40,550 bases of DNA from Elusimicrobiota bacterium (GTDB taxonomy: Bacteria; Elusimicrobiota; Elusimicrobia; UBA1565; UBA9628). Location of the stretch: contig JACPOW010000128.1 in NCBI GenBank assembly GCA_016191335.1, positions 1-40,550 on the forward strand, written 5' to 3'. This document shows, piece after piece, positions 7,668-14,324 of this stretch. Within the stretch, counting starts at the first letter, position 1. Each line of letters starts with the position of its first letter. The notes under the pieces are model-generated. The model worked only from the letters and a program-made list of their open reading frames with translations, ran no database searches and was not told the DNA's origin. The translations under genes and the position numbers were made by a program.

Positions 7668-8903
7668 ATGCCCTCCCCTCTGATCGCCGCGGCGTTGTTG
7701 ACGGCCATGCTTTTGGCCGCGGCCCCCGCGCACTCCGGCGAAGCCCCGCCCGCCGCCTCCGACGCCGACGGCGTGTCCGCCTTCCTGCTGCGCGCCGACG
7801 GCGGCGCGCGCCGCTTCGCGGCCGAGACGGCGGACGCCGAAGCCCTCGACGCGGCGGCCCGCTCCTGGGCGGCCAAGTCCGACGCGCGCCGCGTCGCCGC
7901 GCTCGCGTCCGTCTCCCGTCCCGGCTCGAACGGCGAGACGCGCCTGGTCGCGGCCCTGACGAAATGGACCGGGGCCGGCCGCATCGCCGCCGCGCGCGAG
8001 AAGGAGGCCGCGGTCGCGTTCCTCGAGGACGCCGCCGCGAAGGCCTCGGCCCTGCTCGCCGACCCCCGCGTCCGCGAGGAGGTCGACGCGGCCGTCGCCG
8101 CCGCCGACCCGACGGGCGCCCCGGGCCCGGGCTCGCGGGCGGCCATCGAGCGAGCGCGCGCGCTTCGCGAGCGCGGCACCCGCTCCGGGGCCGGCGTCTT
8201 CGGCCCCGACCGCAATCCCGGCGCGATCGGCGACACGTCCGCCGGCGCCCGGAGCCAGGGCGGCAGCGCCCGGGCCCTCTCGGGCGGCGTCAACCCCGGC
8301 GCGGCGGGCGGCGTGACGGGCCAGGCGAGCGGCACGGGCGCGGGGGGCGAGGCCAACCCGGTCGGGACCTCGGCCGCCTCCTTCCGGCCTCCGGTGCCGG
8401 AGCGCCTCCGGAAGGCGAGCGTCGTGCCTCCGCTGAGCACCGCCGATCTGACCACCTCGGACCGGGTGATCAACAACGTCCTGTCCGTCGCCAACATGGA
8501 GTCCTTCTCGCGCAAGGACACCCTCAACCGCGAGTCCGCGGAGGGGACGCAGTCGACCATCTGCAAGTTCCTGATCAAGGCGAAATACGACCCCGACGAG
8601 GCCTGGGGCCTGGCGCTGGCCGCGCGCAACGCCCCCGGCGCCGATCCCGGCGACCTCGACCTGCGCAACGCGGAGCACTATCTCTACGCCTATTCGACCA
8701 CCGCCAAGCCCAACGGCTGGGGCGACAGCACCCCCGTCCAGCTCCTGATGGCCGTGGGCTGGACGCCGTTCAAGACCGTGACCAAGCACGTGCGCCCCAC
8801 GAGCAAGCCGTCGTTGGAGGAGGCGAAGTGGGGCGTCAAGGGCGCCTGGCACGGCCAGCACCCGCCCGACTGGCGCGCGACGTGCCAAGGAGCCAGGTCT
8901 TAG
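7668..8903 (+). CDS. exported protein, shared N-terminal module with unrecognised C-terminal domain
   Basis: I do not recognise the function. The 411-residue product has a signal peptide (about 1-23, ending AHS). An Ala-rich helical module (about 35-182) follows, clearly homologous to that of the next gene: both share an RSW/REWxAK-RxAAL stretch, WTG, AFL-DA--KA, a PG-AAIERAR-LRER segment and end in VFGPDR (177-182 here). Then comes a Gly/Ala/Ser-rich linker (about 183-245) and a distinct C-terminal domain (about 260-411). That domain has STICKFLIKAKYDPDEAWG, a LRNAEHYLYAYS stretch and GWTPFKTVTKH, with no match I can name. AGAGGA lies seven bases before the ATG. It is the first gene of a unit that continues with its paralogue 22 bases downstream. 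Confidence 0.85.
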   Translation: MPSPLIAAALLTAMLLAAAPAHSGEAPPAASDADGVSAFLLRADGGARRFAAETADAEALDAAARSWAAKSDARRVAALASVSRPGSNGETRLVAALTKWTGAGRIAAAREKEAAVAFLEDAAAKASALLADPRVREEVDAAVAAADPTGAPGPGSRAAIERARALRERGTRSGAGVFGPDRNPGAIGDTSAGARSQGGSARALSGGVNPGAAGGVTGQASGTGAGGEANPVGTSAASFRPPVPERLRKASVVPPLSTADLTTSDRVINNVLSVANMESFSRKDTLNRESAEGTQSTICKFLIKAKYDPDEAWGLALAARNAPGADPGDLDLRNAEHYLYAYSTTAKPNGWGDSTPVQLLMAVGWTPFKTVTKHVRPTSKPSLEEAKWGVKGAWHGQHPPDWRATCQGARS

Positions 8904-8925
8904 ACGATAAGGACCCCCGGAGATC

Positions 8926-10428
8926 ATGATGAAACCCCTCGCCTCCGTCCTCTTGGCCGCCGTCGCCGCTCTCGCGTTCTCGGGCCCTTTGCGGGCCCAG
9001 ACCGCGAGCTCTCCCGTCGACGCCCTCGCCAAGAAGCTCGCCGATGACCCCAAGGAACGCGCCGACGCGGCCCAGCGCCTCGAGGCCTTCCTCCTGAGCC
9101 CCGACTCCTCCGGCCGGACCTTCGTGGGCGCCGGCGTCGACCGCGCCGCCCTCGGCGCCGTCGCGCGCGAGTGGACCGCCAAGGAGAACGCCGGCCGCCT
9201 CGCCGCTTTGGTCTTCCTGACCACGCCGAACACCGCCGGCGAGGCCCGCCTTCGCGCCGCCTTGGCGTCGTGGACCGGCCCGTCCCAGATCCGGAGGGAC
9301 TCCGAGAAGCCCTCCGGCATCGCGTTCCTCGCCGACGCCTCCGAGAAGGCCAATATGGGCCTCGCCGACCGCAACATGCGCCGGGAGATCGAGGCCTCGA
9401 TCGCCGCCAACGACCGGACCGCCGCCGTGGTCCCGGGCGCGGGCGCGGCGATCGAGCGGGCCCGCCAGCTGCGCGAGCGGCGCGGCGCCGGGAACGCCGC
9501 CGTGTTCGGCCCCGACCGCGCGGCCCAGGATATCCCCGCGGGAGGCGCCCGCGCCGACTCGGCCGGCGGAGAGGCCCGCTCCGTGAGGACGGCGACCACG
9601 GCCAACGGCACGGGCGCGCGCGGGACTCCCGGCGCCGTCGCTCCGGCGGCCCAGCTGCCTCAGTCGCAGGGCCGGCCCGACGGCATCGTCGTACCGGCGC
9701 CGGGCGCGGGCGGGACCGCGTCCGCGACGGGCACGAGCGGCGGCCAGTCCGGCGCGGGCGGCCAGGGCGGCGCCCCCAACGACGGGCGCGTCGTCCCCGC
9801 CAAGCCGATGAGCGCGTGGGAGCGCGTCAAGGATTCGGTGAAGAACCCGATGTCCGACGCCTACGGCTTCACCTTCGAGGGCCCGGAGCCTCAGCCGGTC
9901 TCCTTCCGCGACCACGCCCCGGCGCTCGCCTACGTCAAGAAGGCGAAGGACGGCGCGTTCACGAAGGTCACGCTGTACGGCCACGGCGCGCCCGGCCTCA
10001 TGACGGTCGGCTCCTGGAGCGGCGACGCGGGCGAGATCGCCTTCCGCTTCAAGGGCAAGATGGCCCGCGGCTCGACCCTCGACATCAAGGGCTGCAACAC
10101 CTCCTCGATCGGCGGGGCGAGCGTGAACCCCGGACGAGGGCTGTCCGGGCTGACGCGGCGCGTCCTCTATTTCAGCATCCCGTACCTGTCCGAGGGCCGC
10201 GACCCTGGGATGCGCGAGCAGCTCGAGAACGACTGGGACTCGGACCTGGCGCGCGACACGAGCCGGGGCCTGCCGGGCGTCAAGGTGTGCGGCCTGCGCA
10301 CCTTCGGCCTCGTCGGCGACCGCGTGCCGCTCGTCGGCTCGCTGATGGGACGCCGCGAGGCGACGAACAGCGACGCGATCCTGGGCTCCAAGGCCTGCTT
10401 CGTCGACGGCAAGGAGGTCGAGCAGTGA
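8926..10428 (+). CDS. exported paralogue with caspase-clan-like His/Cys C-terminal domain
   Basis: A 500-residue exported protein with a signal peptide (1-24, ending RAQ). Residues about 45-198 repeat the helical module of the preceding gene and end in VFGPDR (193-198). A long Gly/Ala/Thr-rich linker (about 199-290) follows. The C-terminal domain (about 300-500) has TLYGHGAPGLMTVG with H353, and after a strand-rich stretch LDIKGCNTSSIGG with C390. The HG...(37 residues)...GC layout recalls clan CD cysteine peptidases and DUF4347-type domains. That is an inference from motif spacing; no substrate is known. The same N-module carrying a different C-domain in adjacent genes suggests a modular secreted family. 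The stop overlaps the next gene's GTG. Confidence 0.85.
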   Translation: MMKPLASVLLAAVAALAFSGPLRAQTASSPVDALAKKLADDPKERADAAQRLEAFLLSPDSSGRTFVGAGVDRAALGAVAREWTAKENAGRLAALVFLTTPNTAGEARLRAALASWTGPSQIRRDSEKPSGIAFLADASEKANMGLADRNMRREIEASIAANDRTAAVVPGAGAAIERARQLRERRGAGNAAVFGPDRAAQDIPAGGARADSAGGEARSVRTATTANGTGARGTPGAVAPAAQLPQSQGRPDGIVVPAPGAGGTASATGTSGGQSGAGGQGGAPNDGRVVPAKPMSAWERVKDSVKNPMSDAYGFTFEGPEPQPVSFRDHAPALAYVKKAKDGAFTKVTLYGHGAPGLMTVGSWSGDAGEIAFRFKGKMARGSTLDIKGCNTSSIGGASVNPGRGLSGLTRRVLYFSIPYLSEGRDPGMREQLENDWDSDLARDTSRGLPGVKVCGLRTFGLVGDRVPLVGSLMGRREATNSDAILGSKACFVDGKEVEQ

Positions 10429-10634
10429 ACAAGCACGTGATCTTCGCCGTGCTCGAGATCGTCGCCCTCTTCGGGACGCCGGTGGCCGCGATGGCCGGAG
10501 GCTGGGCCCTGCGCCGGCGCTACCGCGAGCGGGACCCGCGCCTCGCGTACCACGCCGGGACCGTCCTCCTGGGCGGAGGCGCCCTCGTCATGCTGTGGGT
10601 GCTGGCGCTCGTCTTCATGATGCGCCACTGGTAG
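10425..10634 (+). CDS. small two-helix membrane protein
   Basis: A 69-residue protein with two hydrophobic helices (about 4-27 and 44-66) joined by a basic loop RRRYRERDPR. It starts with GTG at 10425, overlapping the stop of the exported paralogue (GTGA), and has AAGGAGG (10411-10417) seven bases upstream, so translation is well supported. Translational coupling to the gene before suggests it works with that protein, for instance as a membrane partner or a protective factor, but no motif proves this. Confidence 0.75.
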   Translation: MNKHVIFAVLEIVALFGTPVAAMAGGWALRRRYRERDPRLAYHAGTVLLGGGALVMLWVLALVFMMRHW

Positions 10635-10653
10635 CCCCCCGCGGCTCATCTGC

Positions 10654-10659
10654 TAGACT
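10654..10659 (+). promoter_or_regulatory. -10 element placed for a leaderless start
   Basis: TAGACT lies five bases before the ATG at 10665, so transcription would begin at or next to the start codon. No Shine-Dalgarno is present. No strong -35 is seen. Confidence 0.45.
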
Positions 10660-10664
10660 TGGCC

Positions 10665-12101
10665 ATGGCCGTCCTCCGCCCCGCGACCGAGACCGACCTC
10701 CCCGCGATCACCGAGATCTACAACCAGGCCGTCCTGCGCGCGACCGGCACCTTCGACACCGAGCCGAAGACCCTCGAGCAGCAGCGCGCCTGGTTCGCGG
10801 CGCACGGCGCCGGCCATCCCGTGATCGTCGCCGAGGAGGGCGGCAAGGTCATCGGCTGGGCCTCCCTGTCGCCCTACTCCGACCGCTGCGCGTACGCCCG
10901 CACCGCCGAGGTCTCCGTTTACATAGACGAGAGCGCGCGCGGCCGCGGCCACGGCGGGGCCTTGCTCGACGCGGTGCTCGCCGCCGGCGGCAAGGCCGGC
11001 CTCAAGCAGGTCCTCGCGCGCGTCACCGACGGCAACGAGGCGAGCCTGCGCCTGCACGCCAAGCGCGGCTTCTTCGAGGCCGGACGCCTGCGCCAGGTCG
11101 GGGAGAAGTTCGGCAAGGTGCTCGACGTCCATCTCCTCCAGAAGTCCCTGGCCCTGCTCCTCCTGCTGGCCGCGGCCCTCCCGGCGCGCGCCGGAGTCGA
11201 CGAGATCCTCCGTGAATCCGTCGTGCGCCTGACCGCCGGCGACGTCGCCGGCGCCCGGGCCAAGGCCGAGGAAGCCGTCGCCGCCGCTCCGCGCGACCCG
11301 CGGGCCAAGGAGCAGCTCGGCAACGTGGCCCTCGCCGGCCTCGACCCGAAGGCCGCGGAGGCCGCCGCCGAGCGCGCCCTGGCCGCCGGCGAGACCGTGT
11401 CGCGGCGCGTGCTGCGCGCCAACGCCCGCCTCACGGGCGGGAACATCGAGGGCGGCCTCGCCGACGCGCAGCGCGCCGTGATCCTGGCCCCCAACAGCGG
11501 CCAGGCCCGCCTGTCCCTGGCGGTCGCGTTGGAGCTGCTCGGCCGCCCCAAGTCCGAGGTCGTCGGCGAGTACCGCCGCGCCGCCGAGCTCGACCCCACG
11601 CAGGCGCCCGAGGTCGAGGCGGCTCTGCGCCGCCTGAACCCGCCCGCCGCCGCCCCCGCGGGCGCGCGCCTGGGGCCGATCCTCGTCATCCTCGCGGTGT
11701 CCGCCCTGTTCGGCTGGATCTTCGGCAAGGCCTCGAAGGCCGGCGAGGAGGGCGCCGCTCCGGAGGAGCCCTCCGCGTCGCCGCTGCTCCCCGGGTCCGG
11801 CCGCCTCTCGGCCCGCGAGGCCCTCGCGGCCGTGGACGCCGCGGCCAGGTCCGGCGCGCCCGACTCCCTGGCCCTCGCCGAGGCGCTGTACCGACGCCTC
11901 ACCGGACGCCCCGCCTTCCCGCGCGGCACCGACCGCGCCCTGGGCCGCTACCTGCCCGCGTCGGAATCGGCGAAGGGCCTGCCCGCCGGCATCGACGCCT
12001 TCTTCGCCCGCGCCCTCGACCCCGAGCCCTCGCGCCGCTTCTCCACCGCCGCCGAGCTCGTCGGCGCCTTCCGCTCCCTCGTCGACCCGCCCGTATTGTA
12101 A
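10665..12101 (+). CDS. GNAT acetyltransferase fused to TPR, membrane and kinase C-lobe remnant
   Basis: A 478-residue chimera. Residues 1-159 are a complete GNAT domain of the phosphinothricin/methionine-sulfone N-acetyltransferase type, with the acetyl-CoA loop ARGRGHGGALL and a family-like ending KVLDVHLLQKSL. Where such enzymes normally stop, the frame runs straight into a hydrophobic, signal-peptide-like segment (162-178, ending PARAG). TPR-like repeats (about 180-320), a second membrane helix (336-354) and a tail (about 385-478) follow. The tail reads like the end of a Ser/Thr kinase C-lobe: ALYRRLTGRPAF, then GIDAFFARALDPEPSRRFSTAAEL (442 on). The kinase N-lobe, HRD and DFG motifs are absent. 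An in-frame GTG at 11118 could start the second half separately. The GNAT assignment is firm; the kinase relic is an inference. Confidence 0.85.
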   Translation: MAVLRPATETDLPAITEIYNQAVLRATGTFDTEPKTLEQQRAWFAAHGAGHPVIVAEEGGKVIGWASLSPYSDRCAYARTAEVSVYIDESARGRGHGGALLDAVLAAGGKAGLKQVLARVTDGNEASLRLHAKRGFFEAGRLRQVGEKFGKVLDVHLLQKSLALLLLLAAALPARAGVDEILRESVVRLTAGDVAGARAKAEEAVAAAPRDPRAKEQLGNVALAGLDPKAAEAAAERALAAGETVSRRVLRANARLTGGNIEGGLADAQRAVILAPNSGQARLSLAVALELLGRPKSEVVGEYRRAAELDPTQAPEVEAALRRLNPPAAAPAGARLGPILVILAVSALFGWIFGKASKAGEEGAAPEEPSASPLLPGSGRLSAREALAAVDAAARSGAPDSLALAEALYRRLTGRPAFPRGTDRALGRYLPASESAKGLPAGIDAFFARALDPEPSRRFSTAAELVGAFRSLVDPPVL

Positions 12102-12110
12102 CGGCGGGTC
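12084..12110. terminator. hairpin between convergent genes
   Basis: GACCCGCCCGT (12084-12094) can pair with ACGGCGGGTC (12101-12110) with one bulged C and a six-base loop. It spans the stop of the GNAT fusion and lies 11 bases before the stop of the convergent gene. There is no T-tract, so termination in either direction is only plausible. Confidence 0.4.
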
Positions 12111-12121
12111 TGACCCCGACT

Positions 12122-13699
12122 TCAGTGCGGGGGAGGGAAGGGGCGGGGGTAGGAGGGGACGGTCTGCCACTTCGAGCGGTCGAGGGGCGCGCGCAGGAAG
12201 TAATCCACGACGCCGCCGACCGGCTCGCGGCCGAACTGGCGGCTCGACGGGATCTGGGGCAGGCGCACGAACAGGACGGCGAGCAGGTCCTCCCGGATCT
12301 CGTTCTCGAGCGGGGAGTATTCCCGTCCGGACGGCTCGGCGCCGAACGCGCCGGCCATGGTCAGCAGGTCGCCGCCGACGGCGATGAACGACGCGCGTGG
12401 GAAGCTGCGCGTCGGCTCCTCGCGCAGGGACCGGTAGATCTGCTCGCCGGCGGCCGGGTCCTTGATCCCCGCGGCCTTCGCGATGAGCTTGGCGATGACG
12501 GTCGGCGTCTTGCCGGTCTCCGGGAACCTCCAGCCCTGCTCGCGGACCGGGTCGGAGATCAGAGCGGTGCAGTTCTTGCTCGTCTTGTCGTACTTGAGCT
12601 CCTGCGAGTAGTACTTCGCGTACTGCGCCGTGAACGCCTCCTGGAACTTCGTCGGGACGCGCGCGTCCTTCATGACCATGACGAGCATGTACGACGGCCG
12701 GTACCAGCTCTGGCCGCTGTTCAGGTCGGTCATGTACTTGTCCATCGGCACCATGCTCGCGACGATCCCTTTCTCGCTGACGGTGTTCATGTCGTAGAAG
12801 TTGTCGAAGATCCAGTCCGCCATGCTCCCGCCGGGGCCGTAGCGGCCGGTGAAGAGGCTGGAGTGCCCGGCGAGGGCCTCGTCGTCGTCGCCCTGGGCGC
12901 CGTTGAGCATGAAGCCCATGACGGGCAGCCCTTCCCAGACGCGTGAAGTGCCAGGACGCTCCCAGAGGAGCCGCGTCTGGAATTCCTTCTTAGCGCCGCC
13001 CTTGTCGGCGGAGAGGAGCGCGTCGATGTCCGCCGCGTTCTTCGCGTCGGCTTCCTTCAGGTTCGCGGCGTCGATGCGGTAGTCCTCGGGCCAGATCGTG
13101 CGGGCGACGAGGACCTTCACGCCGTCCTTCTCGATCAACTCGCCGCGCACGCGCACGGTGCGGCCGCGCAGGTAGGCGAGGCTCGACGCGTCATAATAGG
13201 AACGGTTCGATTCGATCTTCTCCGTGAGGGCGAACGGCACCACCGTCCCGTCCTTCAGCCTCGCGGTGTGGCCGTCGGCCGACAAGGCCACGCCCTCGAA
13301 CATCTCGCGTGAGCCGAGCCAGACCAGGCCCGCGGGCCCGGACTTGGGAAAGGCGAGCTCGTCGTTCAGGAAGTACCACTTGCCCTCGACCGGGCCGTTG
13401 CAGGCGGCGCAGCGTCCGGTCCCGAGGCCGAAATCCGCCTCGGGGTAGAGGCCGAGGAAGCCGCTGGTGAGGCGGCGTACGGACTCCGCCGGGGCCGAGG
13501 CCGGGGCGGGCGCCTGCGCGGCGACGGGGACGAAGACAGGGCGCGGAAGGACCGGGGCGGCCTGGCGCCAGGTTCCCGCGACGGGGGCGGCGACGCCGGC
13601 GCCGAACAGGCGCGAGCCGTCGAAGACCGCGTCGGGGGCCGCGGACGCGCCGACGGCCAGGGCGAGGATCAGCGCGACGAGCCGGGGCAGGATCTTCAC
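12122..13699 (-). CDS. exported protein with papain-like His / Asn-Cys motif
   Basis: A 525-residue exported protein of unknown function. The signal peptide is residues 1-20 (ending ASA), followed by a Pro/Ala-rich stretch. The middle has CAACNG, a possible metal or disulphide site, and a strand-rich region. The second half has LAGHSSLFTGRYGPGG, then a long segment, then KYDKTSKNCTALISDP. A His followed much later by NC-T is the order seen in permuted papain-like families such as DUF4105-type periplasmic enzymes; I infer a possible cysteine hydrolase and cannot name the family. The GTG start at 13699 is chosen because a perfect TATAAT sits exactly six bases before it; the longer frame to 13717 would start inside the promoter. 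The gene is convergent with the GNAT fusion. Confidence 0.8.
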   Translation of the reverse strand: MKILPRLVALILALAVGASAAPDAVFDGSRLFGAGVAAPVAGTWRQAAPVLPRPVFVPVAAQAPAPASAPAESVRRLTSGFLGLYPEADFGLGTGRCAACNGPVEGKWYFLNDELAFPKSGPAGLVWLGSREMFEGVALSADGHTARLKDGTVVPFALTEKIESNRSYYDASSLAYLRGRTVRVRGELIEKDGVKVLVARTIWPEDYRIDAANLKEADAKNAADIDALLSADKGGAKKEFQTRLLWERPGTSRVWEGLPVMGFMLNGAQGDDDEALAGHSSLFTGRYGPGGSMADWIFDNFYDMNTVSEKGIVASMVPMDKYMTDLNSGQSWYRPSYMLVMVMKDARVPTKFQEAFTAQYAKYYSQELKYDKTSKNCTALISDPVREQGWRFPETGKTPTVIAKLIAKAAGIKDPAAGEQIYRSLREEPTRSFPRASFIAVGGDLLTMAGAFGAEPSGREYSPLENEIREDLLAVLFVRLPQIPSSRQFGREPVGGVVDYFLRAPLDRSKWQTVPSYPRPFPPPH

Positions 13700-13705
13700 C
13701 CGTTT

Positions 13706-13711
13706 ATTATA
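13706..13711 (-). promoter_or_regulatory. consensus -10 placed for a leaderless start
   Basis: TATAAT on the minus strand, six bases before the GTG at 13699. No good -35 is visible at 16-18 bases. The position leaves no room for a ribosome-binding site. Confidence 0.6.
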
Positions 13712-13807
13712 ACCCACCCGCGACCCGGTTCATCGGAAAGTTACCTTTCCTCCATGGCCGCGCGCCTTCCCGAGGGGTACCGTCTACATGAGGGCGGAGG
13801 GTTTCCT

Positions 13808-14323
13808 ATGAGACGACATACGCCGGACGCGTTCGACACGGCCGTGCAGAAGGGCAACATCTGGCTCAAGGACATCGAGCAGGCCGGCAAGCTGCGCAGC
13901 CGCTTCCAGGCCTACGCCGCGCTCCGCTCCGTGCTGCACGCCCTGCGCGACTGCCTCCCTCCCGCCGAGGCGGTCAAGTTCTCCGCCCAGATGCCGCTCC
14001 TGGTCAAGGGCGTGTTCTTCGACGGCTGGAAGGTGACGCCGAAGCCCCTGCGGATGACCCACGCCGAGTTCAACATCTACATCCGTCACGGGCTCAAGGA
14101 AGAGGGCGGGGTCGAGCCGGAGCTCGCCTTGAAGGCGGTGCTCGCCGCCGTGTGCCGCCACATCAGCCCGTCGGTGCTCGACACCCTCGAGCCCGTCCTC
14201 CCGCGCGAGGTCCACGCCGTGGTGCACGCGACGCTCGCGGGCATCCGCGCGGAGGAGGTCGTCAAGACGGCGGCCGCCGCGGATATCCAGTCCGCCGACA
14301 TGGGCGGGCCCTTCGGCGAGTAG
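13808..14323 (+). CDS. DUF2267 family protein
   Basis: A 171-residue soluble, mostly helical protein with two similar halves. The features AFDTAVQKGNIWLKDI, a RSVLHALRDCLPP stretch, SAQMPLLVKGVFFDGW and a second-half VLAAVCRHIS...LP match the DUF2267 family, whose role is unknown. The ATG at 13808 has GGAGG (13796-13800) seven bases upstream and gives the N-terminus usual for the family. An in-frame ATG at 13754 lies six bases after a TACCTT (13742-13747) and could be a leaderless alternative adding 18 residues; the same TACCTT would equally give a 54-base leader for the 13808 start. It ends one base before the convergent caspase gene. Confidence 0.85.
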   Translation: MRRHTPDAFDTAVQKGNIWLKDIEQAGKLRSRFQAYAALRSVLHALRDCLPPAEAVKFSAQMPLLVKGVFFDGWKVTPKPLRMTHAEFNIYIRHGLKEEGGVEPELALKAVLAAVCRHISPSVLDTLEPVLPREVHAVVHATLAGIRAEEVVKTAAAADIQSADMGGPFGE

Positions 14324-14324
14324 C

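Noticed and set aside
12109-12117. TCTGACCCC as a second full REP element
   Set aside because: Only one end-like segment is present; no matching inverted arm is found nearby.
13742-13756. Leaderless start for the DUF2267 gene at 13754
   Set aside because: TACCTT is six bases before this ATG, but the ATG at 13808 has a good GGAGG and fits the family N-terminus, so I kept 13808 and did not count this case.
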